A stretch of 64,000 bases of DNA from contig JAPYXD010000723.1 in NCBI GenBank assembly GCA_030998225.1, positions 25,685,501 to 25,749,500 on the forward strand, in the 5' to 3' direction. The stretch's first letter is position 1. The number at the start of each line of letters is the position of its first letter. This DNA comes from Diplolepis rosae. Lineage: Eukaryota > Arthropoda > Insecta > Hymenoptera > Diplolepididae. The position numbers and the translations under genes were made by a program. Below are positions 21,839-32,776 of the stretch, one piece after another. The notes beneath the pieces are model-generated. The model ran no database searches, was not told the DNA's origin, and was given only the letters and a program-made list of their open reading frames with translations.

Positions 21839-22217
21839 TTAACCTTATATTTATTGGTTTCTATATCATTTTTATTATGAAAAATACTTACTTTTTACTG
21901 CTGATTTCACACAAATACTTCACAAGGAAAAACAATCGAATTTTAAAGTGAATCAAATTGTTTTTTTGTTTGTTTTTTTATTGATAATAAACATTTTTAT
22001 AACTAAGTCCCATTATAATACATTGTAAAAGTTCTCGAACAGCCTCCTTTAGTTCACTCATGCTATAGCGCTGCAGTCACGCACGGTGCCTATACGCACC
22101 GAAGTCACATAAAATAGAATACGTGCCAATGCACACAATTCGGGTAATTCCGAGACTCGCGACAATGCTCGTCCCGCAATGACCCTCATTCTGCGCCTGG
22201 GCACGTAATGTACTATT

Positions 22218-22697
22218 TTCGCACTTACTTTCTACATCTGATTTTGTCAAAAATTGACTAATCCAATCATTATCAATCCATCTTACAAAATAATGCTAAA
22301 AGTGCATTAAACAAATTCATAGTAAAATTTTACCAATTCTGAGTAAATTTCTAATTCATGAAATAAATGAAATTATATAAAATGTGAGCCACTTACTCAC
22401 TTTAATGAAACATCCTACTAGTTATTATTCATTTTACTCTAATAAATTTTCAAAAAGTATTTAACTGCTATAATGGAATTAGTCAAAAATCTCTTTTTAA
22501 AGAAAATTGTAAAAAAGAAGGTAAAACGTGCATAAGATGATAACTTTGATTTTAATTATCTTAGGACCTTACACCTATAATAAATACATATTCCCAGTTT
22601 GAACAAATACCTTAGAAAATAATTTCAGACCATTAATACTCAAAAAACATGCAATTATACAATACTAGAGCAATCAAATGCAATATTGAAGTCGATA
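22218..22697. other. AT-rich spacer, no gene seen
   Basis: No coding or RNA signal was recognised between the repeat and the next element. Confidence 0.45.
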
Positions 22698-24046
22698 GGG
22701 GAGAAGCGGCGAAATTGGCGCGTCGTCTAAATTGGCGGACCCTATTTTTCAGAAAATGATAACATAACAAAAAATAAAAATAGTTCTATCGTGTGCATTC
22801 TTGTATGATATGTATTTGATAGAAAACATTATAAAAATCTAATTGCTTAATACAGTTTAATTGCGATTAATCGTATTTTGGCATAATGGTTATGTTCGAA
22901 GCCATTGAGTTAAATCGTTAAATAATAGTAATTCAAGGTGAATTAGATTAATGCAACGATTTTATAATCTTTGATATTTAATCTTACGATTAGGATAGAA
23001 TATTTGTATGAAAAAATAAGCATTTTACGTAAAAAGTATTTAATTAATGAACGATACACTTGCGGCAAAATTGGCGCATATCAGATTCAAATCAGAGGCG
23101 AAGTTGGCACACGTGTTGTGTTTCTGGAAACCGGTGACTGAAGTCAAGTGCTCGGATGTTTATGATTGAAAATATAAAGAAGATAGTAAGTACACAATTA
23201 TTAATATATAGATATATACATTTGAATGTTGCTGGATTTTTCTGCTAATCTTTTTCTTAAGATTTTTTGTGACATGGGATGTAATGTGGTTCGCAAAACT
23301 GATGTAACGACTTTGTAAGGTTATATTCATTTGAATAATCAGTGGTTAAATTTTTTTTTTAATTTTGAGGTATCAAGGCATTTTAAAAGCGATTTTTAAT
23401 AATTAATTTGCAGTCTAACAGTGTTTTGAAAGTTTTCTTGATTTTAAGATGTGAAAGCAATGTAAGTAAGAAATTTGTATTTTTGATTGATTGTTTCTAT
23501 TATTTATAAGTCTTCTAAAGTTAATAATTGTATATACTTCTGATTACAAATTCAAATAATTCTCTATAAAAATGATTTCAATTTGAATATTCACTTAAAT
23601 ATCCACAATTGCCAGTATTTTATTGTACAAATATAAAATATATTTTAACTTTGGATGGTTTATGTGAATAAAGGTATAAAAAACTTCACATATCTTGATA
23701 TACTATCTCAAATTTAGTTTCAAATTATAACTACCTCTTTTCATCAACCTTTGATACTGAAATGTAATTCTAAATCTATGAAAATATAACTAATACGTGG
23801 CAAGAGAAGATTATAATATTAGTGGGTCAATTTACCCGAAATGGCGGGTAAATTGACGCAGGTGCAGTCCTTCGGAAATCTGAATAAAAACCTGCTTTAA
23901 TAATTTTCCATGCAATCTTTATGCATTGGAAAGTATAGAAAAGATATCCAGCTATTAAATAAATATTTTTTCATAATTTTTAGTCATATACTTTCTTTTT
24001 AAACTCGCACTTTCTATTAGGTGCGCCAATTTCGCCGCTTCTCCCC
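22698..24046. mobile_element. 1.35-kb TIR element, pogo-like, non-coding
   Basis: Near-perfect inverted ends GGGGAGAAGCGGCGAAATTG (22698) and CAATTTCGCCGCTTCTCCCC (ending 24046) are flanked by TA. Subterminal phrases such as AAAATTGGCGCA (23050) and a hairpin TCAATTTACCCG...CGGGTAAATTGA (23827-23857) echo the ends. No transposase frame remains. TA duplication and G-rich ends are reminiscent of pogo/Tc1 relatives; the superfamily is inferred. Confidence 0.85.
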
Positions 24047-24869
24047 TAATATATTTGCTCAGATTAGGAAAATATACTTTTGTTTCATACACATTGTAGT
24101 AAATATTTTTTTTTTTTAACTCAATACAAGAACAGTTTTTATTGATTTTATTCAGCTACTTGTATCTGTAAAATTTAACTGATTATCATCGAAAATCCTT
24201 ACTGATTTCATTAAGTGGCCCATTTCTCTGTGATTCAAATTTAGAGAGTAGAGAGTGTGAAATTCAGTAACAAATTTGATGGTACAGCACGTGTGAATGA
24301 ATTGTCGCTTCTGAATAGTTTGTGTGTCAAGTCACATCAAATCGTTTACAAAAAGAACACGTGATAGGCACGTCCTATAGCTAGACCACCCATCTCGTCT
24401 AGAGATTAGATGAGCATTGACTATCATCGAGGAGGAATAACGATAGTGCCGAACAGCAGGATTCGCGCGATAACGTGTTGTGTGCAGGTGTTTAACATTG
24501 TCAAGTCATCTCAATTTCATTACTTATATTCGACGTTGGAATCACCTACAAGAGAATGATACGTCACTGAACTCTGCAGGGGGCAAACACCCAAAGTTCA
24601 TTCAATAAACGACACGAACCTCGCATTAAAAGAACATTAATCACATTTGCATTAATACTTTCTTTTCGATACCTGATGCATCATCCGAAAGAGAACACAC
24701 TGAAATACTTTGATCTGTAATTTTTAATATTATTCTACTGATAAATCCAAAAATAGAGTTCTTAAGCTCTGAATTCATGTAATAAATTCTATAAAATTCG
24801 CAACATTCTCCAGAAACAGCTGAACAATTTTTATGATTGAATGGGAAAGTTAAATTATAAAGAATTCTA
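24047..24869. other. no gene; half of a CTCTCTAAAT MITE near 24232
   Basis: GATTCAAATTTAGAGAGTAG at 24232 is the right end of the MITE family at 25061. The left half is missing. The rest is unassigned. Confidence 0.45.
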
Positions 24870-25041
24870 CACTGAGAAAAAAATGCTATTGAATCAAAAG
24901 CATGTATACTATTAATTCATAAAAATATACTACAAGAACCAATAAATATGTTACTAATTCTATAGCATATTGATTTGAATCCATGATATACATGCTTTTG
25001 GAAAGAACTGCTTTTCATTCAATATAGCATTTTTTTCTCAG
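24870..25041. mobile_element. MITE with CACTGAGAAAAAAATGC ends
   Basis: Inverted ends CACTGAGAAAAAAATGCTAT and ATAGCATTTTTTTCTCAGTA, about 172 bp long, next to TA. There is an inner inverted pair GCATGTATA / ATACATGC. No coding capacity. Confidence 0.82.
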
Positions 25042-25060
25042 TATAGCTGATTCAGATATA

Positions 25061-25253
25061 CTCTCTAAATTTGAATCGGTCTAAATCTATTGACTATCAG
25101 TGAAATTTGACTGATTTAAATAAATAAAAAGAGGTTACTGTAAATCAATCAAATTTCACTGATTATTTCAGTGAAAATTGACTGAATTGACAGTGAGAAA
25201 TATTTTTTTCACTGATGAATCAGTGCAAATTTGACTGATTCATATTTAGAGAG
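25061..25253. mobile_element. CTCTCTAAAT MITE, copy 1
   Basis: Ends CTCTCTAAATTTGAATC and CATATTTAGAGAG, TA on both sides (25059-25060, 25254-25255). The interior is made of repeated, inverted AATCAGTGAAAATTTGACTG-like motifs. A 116-bp relative lies at 51904. Confidence 0.88.
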
Positions 25254-26667
25254 TAGAGAGTGAGTTTCAACATAATTAAACTGATTATTAATTTTTACCA
25301 AAGTAATATTAAAAAAGTTCAAGAAGAATTAGAATCATATATTGTTATAAGATTTTGTATTCCGTTTTTTCAACATTATTTCCTACAGTATTTGGTTTAT
25401 TGTAATGCTGAAAAATCTATCGTTTAAAATATTCTAAAAGATTTTTTTCAAAATTCTTCAATTTAATATTTTTTTATTATTAATATCGAAATATCTTTAA
25501 GTCTACCTTGGATTGAGAAATAGATTAGATATTTAATGAAAATAAATAAAAATTATTTATTATAGAATTTTTACTTTTTAATTATTGTTTTGCACGTATG
25601 TAAGATTTTTATCTTGAAATTTGTACCCTTCTTTCTTGAAAGTTAAAGTTAGTTACAGCCATGACCCAAATTATCATTTTCTTTTGGAGTTATATCAAGT
25701 TCACGCGGAGAAAAATGGATATTCAGAATCAATATCTAGATCCAGATAGTGAAGCTGAATATTCAAATATTACAACTGAATATATAAGATGTTTGTCGAT
25801 TTCCCAACAAAGTCTTTCCGGAAAATTACGGTATACACATTATAACAGATTTCTCGACTTAGAAAAATATCTTTACAACATAATGCAATATCGATGAATT
25901 AAAAAAAAGTAAGACAATCAATCCAGGATAAAAAAATTAACTCTTTGGAGAACAAACGGTACTTTACAAGGTAGACAGTGCACCCACGATATATGTGTTA
26001 TTAAATCTTATGTGGGCAAGTATATTTACTAGCGATGCTCGAAACCACTCAGCGATAAGAATCTTGATTCTTGATAAATTCACGTAGGCTGTACCTTTTT
26101 TAAAATAAACTCAATCAACCACGCAAGCGCATCGGATACATATGAATTGAATTAAATATTTCCTCAATGGCTTCGATGCGCGTAGGTGTCCTAGTACAGC
26201 TCTGAGCTGTTCTTAAAAATCGAACAAGAATTTCCATGAACGAAAAAAAAGATAATACGCTATTATGCATTTATTGATTGGGTCAACCATTGTGTGGATG
26301 ATGTTACCATCTATCTACACACAGGAAAATATTTGGTTAATCCAACAAAAATTAAGTTGGATCAACCAACAAATTTACTTATTGTATAGAAATAACCAAA
26401 TTTTTGGTTGATTCAATTAAAAAATTTGTTTGATGCTACTCAATATTATTTTTTTGGATACGATTTGGTCGAATGAAACGTATATTTCCATTGATTGATC
26501 AGCCAAAGGTATTGGTTCATTTAACAAAATGGTATGGTTAGATGAAGTGATTTTTTTTCTAGATATACTGTAAGAGAATCGTATCTATATTTATTGCGTA
26601 CTGCTATTATTAAATTAACTTAAATATAAAAGAGTTATGCAATTAAAAGGTTCTATTTAAATTATTA
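25254..26667. other. no gene; TTGGTT-rich patch at 26320-26560
   Basis: A 78-codon frame at 25661 has no motif. From 26320 to 26560 variants of TTGGTTGATCCAAC recur in both orientations, suggesting another degenerate MITE whose ends I could not fix. Confidence 0.4.
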
Positions 26668-27107
26668 GGTGCGCTTCTAAGTTCTTGCTGCTTTTTTGAT
26701 GAAAATGCAACTTTATTGTGAAAAATGGTTACAAATGAATCATTGAAAGTAATGTCCATCGCTAGTTACAACTTTTGCCCACCTTTCTGGTAGAGCACGA
26801 ATACCGTTACGGTAAAAGTGTTCATCTTTTGAGGCTATCCACGAATCAAGCCATTTTTCAATTTCTTCATGGAACTGCTGATCAGCTAGACCATGTGCCA
26901 TCGACCGTAACAAGTAATAATCGAACGGCGCAATATCTGGGGAATATGGCGGGTGGGGTAGGACTTCCCATTTGAGGGTTTCCAGATAGGTTTTAACGGG
27001 TTTGGCAACGTGAGGCCGAGCGTTGTCATGCTGTAAAATCACTTTTTTGTGCTTCTGCTCGTATTGTGCCATCTATTGACAAACCGCGGGAACTTAATTG
27101 CGCACCT
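26668..27107 (-). mobile_element. mariner remnant with C-terminal half only
   Basis: Ends GGTGCGCTTCTAAGTTC (26668) and GAACTTAATTGCGCACC (27091-27107) are inverted repeats, so the element is flanked correctly but internally deleted to 0.44 kb. The minus-strand frame 27072-26740 (110 codons) encodes the last third of a mariner transposase. It contains VILQHDNARPHVAK (second D) and PPYSPDIAPFDYYL (third D), with 34 residues between the two aspartates (DD34D), and ends with RWAKVVTSDGHYF before a stop. The first catalytic D and the DNA-binding half are gone. A short, end-intact derivative like this could be mobilised only in trans. Confidence 0.88.
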
Positions 27108-27836
27108 CATATTAAATAATTACGCGCGGAGGCTATCCAAACTACCGATTTCAAACAACATTAATATTGTCTGAATTCGTTTATTATATGTGTTAAGAAT
27201 CAATGTATGGTATATGTATGATTATTTCCATTTATGTAAATTTGTGTTCTGAAAAATATTAATGTTTTGAAATATCTATATGAATCTTACAAGGTATATC
27301 ATAACATAGCTGGTGGTCTGTTTATCATTTGTTCATGAGAGTCTCTCGAATTATATTTATAATCTCACCTCTATTGTTTCGGGCTAACTGATTAGTTATA
27401 GTAAACATATACTTTTAATGTCTCCCATTCACGGCAGTACCGCACAAAGGAGTACCGAAAGAAACATCAAAGTTTTGTTTCATCCATCCCCACTTGATTT
27501 AGCTTTAGTAATCTCAATCTTGTAACCAGTTGACCACGATTAGTCGTCGAGAAAACATTCGATGTCATATTCAATAAACTTATGATAATTCATGTTACTG
27601 AATAATTATTTATACGAAATAGTGTCCCCAACGCTTAAAAACGAAGGGGTACTACTAATGTAAGGAGTAATTAGTCCAATTCCTTTTAATATAATTATAT
27701 ATTTAAACTATCAGTTACAATTAAATTTGACAAGTATTTAATAAGAATATTCAGAGCAAGTGATCAGGACAAGCAACCAGAGCAAAGTGAGTCCTTTTGG
27801 AGACATTTGGCACCTCATTCCCCATATGTTTAGACT
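27108..27836. other. no gene seen
   Basis: AT-rich sequence with no assignable feature. The Penelope-like reading frame becomes recognisable only after it. Confidence 0.45.
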
Positions 27837-28385
27837 ATGGGCATTCGTAAGTCGCCAGTCTTATCTGAAAGCAACACACACATTCACACATACACACACT
27901 CCACAGCTCAAAACCCTAAATATATGCGCTTGCCCTATGTACAAGGGCTTTCTGAAAAACTGTCAGGTATTCTCAAACCTTTTAATATCAAAATTGCCCC
28001 TCGCAATGAAAATGACTTTTCCCATTTTTTCAAATCATCCAAAGATCAGATTAATAAACTAGATACGGCTGATGTAATTTATAACATCCCCTGTACAGGT
28101 TGCACAGCTTCCTAAATAGGCACAGCCAAACGTTCACTTAAAACCAGAATTACTGAACACAAAAAAGATGTTTTTAACCCCTCGGATAAATAGATTGCAT
28201 TAACCAAACTCTCCTGAATCCAATACCATGAATTCGATTTGAATAATTTAAACATAGTTGACAGATCTAGTAACTACAGAAAATGCATGTTATTAGAAAT
28301 GACTCATATAGCCAGTAACCCCCATGCTGTGAATCAAAGAACAGACACAGACAACCTATTCGTTTTTTACCTCCCCCTCTTAAAC
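27837..28385 (+). pseudogene. Penelope-like element C-terminus (GIY-YIG region)
   Basis: The frame reads LPYVQGLSEKLSGILKPFNI, typical of the linker between reverse transcriptase and endonuclease in Penelope-like elements. It continues with VIYNIPCTGCTAS, an in-frame TAA, IGTAKRSLKTRITEHKKD, then YHEFDLNNLNIVDRSSNYRK and MLLEMTHIASNP. These match the GIY-YIG endonuclease: the Cys-containing start, the R..EH block and the later E. The first tyrosine of the YIG triad is replaced by the stop region. At least two stops are present. The reverse transcriptase part is not found upstream, so the copy is 5' truncated. It gives context for the hammerhead-like motifs in the same family. Confidence 0.82.
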
Positions 28386-28489
28386 AATTAACTTCAACCC
28401 CCTTGCAATTACGTTTTTCTAAAAATGCAAAAATACATATTTTTAACCAACACAATATCTTTATACACAATAAGACTGTTTTATGACCT

Positions 28490-29007
28490 CCCAAGTGTGA
28501 ATTGCCGAAGGTGATAATATGGCACAATATTGACCCAATCTCGGCAGCCAAGAGTCGGCCATTGTTATTGGGCCAGTGTCACTGTTTGCATCGGTCAAGT
28601 GCTGGGCCGACGACGGCGGCCTTTTTCGACTGTTTAAATTTACCGACCTTCAGCCGAAACTTGGCCCAGTATCGGCCCTATACCAAGCCGATTGTCAGTT
28701 TTACTATGGCATCCAGTTCTGAAAGTAGAAGAGCAAGAGTCGGGCTCATGGACGGCACATTACTGGGCCATGTGTCACTTTTACCACGGCAAACCATCCT
28801 GGAAGTGAGGAAACCAGAGTTCGGCACAGCATTGGCCCGTTGCTGTGACGAAAACAAGTGCTGGCGGCCAGAGTTTGGGCCAGCATTGGCCGCCAAGTGC
28901 ATACCGGAGTTATCATTCCAGCAACGGCAGGATATTTGCAGCCGATCTTCGGCAAATTTTTGGCGATGCTGGGCCAGTGTTGGGCCGTATCTAATTTCGC
29001 ACTTGGG
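28490..29007. mobile_element. GC-rich TIR element with GGGCC motifs
   Basis: Ends CCCAAGTGTGAATT (28490) and AATTTCGCACTTGGG (ending 29007) are inverted. The interior repeats phrases such as TTGGGCCAGTGTTGGGCCG and is much richer in GC than the flanks. It interrupts Penelope-like 3' sequence: the block at 29012-29062 resembles 30398-30445. Long open frames here (for example 28502-29077) follow from the GC content. Confidence 0.75.
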
Positions 29008-29211
29008 CTGTTTCAAATTTTATAGCCCCTTTTGTTACAGCACCCTGGTCATCTTGTACACATCCTTCCTTTTTTAAAATTATGCATATTTTTTTAAAAT
29101 TGTAAAATACTCTTCTCTTGTTCAATTTAAAAAAAAAAAATTTACAATTTTGTAAATGCTCGGGATTTTTATGAAATTGTTATGTTACAAAGTCAACGTT
29201 AAGTCTTAATG
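29008..29211 (+). other. Penelope-like 3' region remnant
   Basis: TATAGCCCCTTTTGTTACAG and CTGGTCATCTTGT match 30405-30440 in the same orientation. The rest is A/T-runs. Confidence 0.5.
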
Positions 29212-30025
29212 AGATTTACGTGCCTGCGGCGCATTAACGCGTTTTCACGCTACAGTTGAGAGTAGCGTAATGATGTGTATTACGATACAGAGGAGCATAA
29301 CGTAAAAATTGAACTGCGTATGCGCTTATTACGATATAGCGGAGCGTAATCTTCTTCTTATTCTTCTTCTTCTTGGTACAACGTTGGCACCGTACTGACA
29401 AAGCCTAGTACATTTGAACTGCGCATGCGTCTATTACAATACGCTTCTACTACACAAGATCAAGAAAATCAAAATAGCCGGAAGTATTCGCGAAATGTTA
29501 AGTGAGATGGACGATAATCACGGCAATTTCGACCTTTTCAGATTGGATTCCAGTGTACGCAGAAAAACTCGTAAATGCACCAAAGTCACATAATAGTATA
29601 TTATGTGCCTAGGCGGATAATGAGGGTTATTACGCGACGAGCGACAATGCTCACAGGAGATCGAAGCCGAGGCGCGATCAGTCCTGCGAGCATTTTAAGA
29701 GAGTCTCGTAATTACCCGAATTGTGTGCATAGGCACATATTCTATTTTATGTGACTTCGGCGCATATACGAGTTTTTATGCGTACACTCGAATCGAATCT
29801 GAAAAGGTCGAAATTGGCGTGATTATCGCCCATATCACTTGATATTTCGCAAATACTTTCGGCCATTTTGATTTTCTCGATCTTGTGTAGTAGTAGCGTA
29901 TTGTAATAGACGCATGCGCAGTTCATATGTATAAGGCTTTGTCAGTACGGCGCCAACGCTGTACGAAGAAGTAGAAGATGACGCTCCGCTGTATCGTAAT
30001 AGGCGCATGCGCAGTTCAAGTTTTA
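29212..30025. repeat. NRF1-motif repeat, copy b, palindromic
   Basis: The left half (29212-29590) and right half (about 29700-30025) are inverted copies of the family seen at 38611. Both include the TTCTTCTTCTTCTT tract, AACTGCGCATGCG and ACTACACAAGATC. The centre holds GACAATGCTCACAGGAGATC and GCGAGCATT. TGCGCATGCG-type motifs occur at least three times. No coding region. Confidence 0.85.
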
Positions 30026-30395
30026 CATTTTATCGAATTTATGAAATTTATCACTAAATTGCAAAACTTTAACAAAAATTTCAGCTACATGTAACTGCAC
30101 TAAATTACATTTACCCAAAAAACGCAAAATTTTCTGTAACAAGTTTCATAATTCCATATACGGGTATCAGAATATCTAACACTTTGTATCTGCATTAAAA
30201 ACTCCAAAAAAACGTAAAATTATTTCTGTTACAAATTTCACAATTTCCAGATACAGGTATCAGAACATTCAACTCAATTTAATTTCAATCTTAATCTTGC
30301 GACACCGTGTATGGTTAAAAAACCCCAGTCACATGTTTCAGAAGATTGTGGTAGAAATTTCTAACAGTTATACACAAACTGTTATGACTCGTTCC
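30026..30395 (+). repeat. single arm of the Penelope-associated repeat
   Basis: CTACATGTAACTGCACTAAA and CCCAGTCACATGTTTCAGAA...GGTAGAAATTTCTAACAG correspond to 7365-7615, the right arm of the 1-kb palindrome. A hammerhead-like motif follows about 1 kb downstream. Confidence 0.75.
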
Positions 30396-30839
30396 ATATT
30401 TCATAGCCCTCCTTTATCACAGTATTCTGGTCATCTTGTGGACCACTTTACACATTTTTTCTCTTTGCAAAGCCTTTACCAGGTCTGTTTCCAAATGCAA
30501 CTCAGTTTTAAAGAAAAATTCGTAATGACAAGAGTTGCTTTACAAAATTACGTGCTCATCTTGTTCGCGAGGAAAAAAAAAGAAAGATGAAAGAAGGAAT
30601 TTTGTGATTGTGTCACTTAGATCAATTTTTTTCACCATCGTTTTGTCCATCTACTTAACAAAATAACAGGTCAGTTTTTGTTTGGCAATGTTTTATTGGG
30701 ATGAGTTCGCAGTTTTTAGACTTATTATGCGGTAATGATACTTCTTAACTGCTATAATTTTACTGCATATAAAATTCTCCTGAGGCGAAATTTAAAAAAA
30801 GAAAAAAAAATTTTTTCCGTACAATTTTTTGTGAATTCT
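30396..30839 (+). other. Penelope-like 3' sequence, no gene seen
   Basis: It starts with the block shared with 29012-29062 and passes into degenerate versions of the tandem unit that follows. A 97-codon frame at 30297 is unsupported. Confidence 0.4.
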
Positions 30840-31430
30840 GTTATTTAGATCGTTTCTACAGCCTTCACGCGTACACGCACGTTATATCGTTTGTTGCCAC
30901 AATGTTTACTCGTCACACGTGCAAATTATTTAAGTTTCTTCCTTTGTAATTTTGTAGGCAAAAAGTTTTGCAGTTTTATTTCGTTGAATTTAGTTATTCA
31001 GAACAATTTTATAGTTTCACATGTGCAAATGATTTATATCGGTTTACCATAATGTTTATCGGTCACACGTGCCAAAAAATTTTTAAGTTCTTTCCCTTTG
31101 TATTTGTATAGAAAACAATTTTTTTGGTATATTTTTATTTTTTGTAAATTTAGATTAGACCAACTTCATAGTTTCACATGTACAACTCCTTTATGTCGTT
31201 TTACCACAATGTTTTATTCGTCACACGTGCTATTTTTTAAGTTTCTCCACTTAGTAATTTTACAGAAAAAATTTTTGTACAATTTTACTTTATCGCAGAT
31301 TTATTTATTTAGTCCAATTTTATATTTTCACACTTGTAATTCTTTTACATCATTTTTTACCACAATTTTTATCCGTCACACGGGCAATTTTTAAGTTTTC
31401 CTCCTTTGTATTTTTTATAGAAATAAATTT
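30840..31430 (+). repeat. four tandem units of about 155 bp upstream of motif 2
   Basis: The anchor GTCACACGTGC (last copy GTCACACGGGC) occurs at 30912, 31062, 31220 and 31375. Each unit also has TTTAAGTTTC, a poly-pyrimidine, and CCACAATGTTTA. The array ends directly before the hammerhead-like core at 31434. Confidence 0.88.
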
Positions 31431-31433
31431 TCA

Positions 31434-31462
31434 CTGATGAGGACTCCAACCTGAGTCGAAAC
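31434..31462 (+). ncRNA. hammerhead-like motif 2
   Basis: CTGATGA (31434-31440), one extra G, GACTC (31442-31446), loop CAACCT, GAGTC (31453-31457), GAAAC (31458-31462). Stem II is a perfect five-pair match, as in motif 1. A convincing stem III was not found. Confidence 0.6.
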
Positions 31463-31575
31463 GTTTGAAAATATGAAACCTAGAGTTTACATTTTTGCTG
31501 GACCCTAAAGCCAACTTAGTACACAAAAATATTCAAATTTTAATACAAAGGGTCGATATAAATCCTGTTTATTAT
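31463..31575 (+). mobile_element. Penelope-like 3' tail
   Basis: GCTGGACCCTAAAGCC (31496) and AAGGGTCGATATAAATCCTG (31548) give the same order as 8001-8075 and, on the minus strand, 52692-52777. Confidence 0.72.
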
Positions 31576-31919
31576 TAAATTTTAATTATGTTTAAAAATT
31601 TTTATGACCCTCTGAAAATTTGTAAGAAAATCGATTGAAAACATTTTAGGCGAAAGTTTGTTTCATGCATCAGAAAAAAAGTTACAAATATTTGAAGATA
31701 AGATCTTGCATCAAAACCCAAAAATTGTACCCCATCCACTTTAATAAATATTTGTAGAAATGATGTAATTTTTTTAGTGAAAAGTACCATCCAATAGGAC
31801 TACAACTGTTGACAAGTTCCATCTTTCAAATCTCTTCTGTCAAAATTTGAACCAAATCCATTCATTAATTTACAAGTTACAGTGTTTGAAAGCAACCAGC
31901 TTCCAATTTTTTTGCAAAG
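31576..31919. other. leader of a mariner copy and unassigned AT-rich sequence
   Basis: From about 31860 the sequence resembles the 5' untranslated part of the mariner copies at 43589 and 46236 (TTACAAGTTACAGTGTTTGAA). The left inverted end was not found. Confidence 0.4.
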
Positions 31920-32330
31920 ATGGAAAAAATTGAATTTCAAATGTTGATTAAACACTAAATGTTGCGTGGAAAAACTTTATTAGAAGCCAAGGTCAAGCTG
32001 GATAAATATTGTTCGGACTCTGCTCCGTCGTATGGAATAGTTCAGAAGTGGTTTCCCGAATTTCGTCGTGGTCGTACGAGCACAAAAACCATACAAAGTC
32101 CAGGTCGTCCAAATAAGATCACTACACCAGAAATGATCAAAAAAATCCATGTTGCTGTTTTGAATGCCTCGAAAGTGCGTGGGATAGCTGAGATCATATA
32201 CATCTGAACTGAGCGTGTGGGAAATATTTTGCATACACATTTGTGCATGAGAAAGCTCTGTGCAAGATGGATGCCACGATTGCTCACAATCGACCAAAAA
32301 CGCATTCGTGTGACCACTTCGGAAAAAAAT
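31920..32330 (+). pseudogene. mariner transposase, N-terminal half
   Basis: The frame starts at ATG 31920 (MEKIEFQMLIKH), meets a stop, then reads MLRGKTLLEAKVKLDKYCSD, VQKWFPEFRRGRTSTKTIQS and PGRPNKI, a typical mariner helix-turn-helix half. It ends with MPRLLTIDQKRIRVTTS. At least two stops and a frame change occur near 32204. Catalytic parts are absent. It belongs to the same group as the copies at 43589 and 46236. Confidence 0.82.
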
Positions 32331-32776
32331 TTGACCTATTTTATTTTAACTTTAACTTTAATATTTTAACTCAGATGTATGCAAAATAAGGAGACATTAA
32401 AAGGTCCAACCGATTTTTATCACACAATTTTACCACGAGATCATATCAGTAAGAAGCGCTCAAACCTGAAAAACGTTTCTACTCAAGAATCAACTCAATC
32501 AGAAAATTATTTCCAAAAATATGACGAGTTGATTATTGCGTTGTAAATGAATTCGTCACCGTGTGTCGCGTGTCATCTCCTCTCCTGCCTACTGGCCAAG
32601 CACATCTCCCGTTCTTGCATCCGGCCATTCAACTGCTTTTTATGAGGAGCTAAACCAATCGAAATGAATCATCTGCTCCAACTAAAGCGGAAAAAACACC
32701 TCAAGTTTCGAATTTGGCTTTTCTACTTTGCTGGCCTAGATATGATTCGTGGAGTGTGTACTGCATACAGATTATA
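32331..32776. other. no gene seen
   Basis: Short TTTAACTTTAAC repeats at 32340-32370; otherwise unassigned. Confidence 0.45.

Larger units (their letters stand above)
20579..22090 (+). mobile_element. THAP-containing TIR element
   Basis: Outer inverted ends GGCACCGTGCG (20579) and CGCACGGTGCC (ending 22090) are flanked by TATA on both sides. Comparison with the uninterrupted repeat at 38611-39083 gives the same total length if TATA is a 4-bp duplication. A second inverted pair lies inside: AGGAGGCTGTT (20651) and AACAGCCTCCT (ending 22048), preceded by TTAA and followed by TTAG. If the inner pair is the real element, a TTAA target plus THAP finger would fit Kolobok. A P-like or other THAP transposon is the alternative. 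Confidence 0.6.
20215..22217 (+). repeat. NRF1-motif repeat, copy a, split by an insertion
   Basis: Blocks 20215-20578 and 22091-22217 together match the uninterrupted copy at 38611-39083: TATGTGCC...CGCGCAAACTCG, a CTTCTTCTTCTTCG tract, AACTGCGCATGCG twice, and GAAGTCACATAAAATAGAAT in the right part. The element 20579-22090 interrupts it. Confidence 0.85.

Noticed and set aside
28502..29077. 191-codon open frame, one of the longest in the window
   Set aside because: It lies in a GC-rich TIR element made of repeated GGGCC motifs, with competing frames on the other strand. No protein family is visible.
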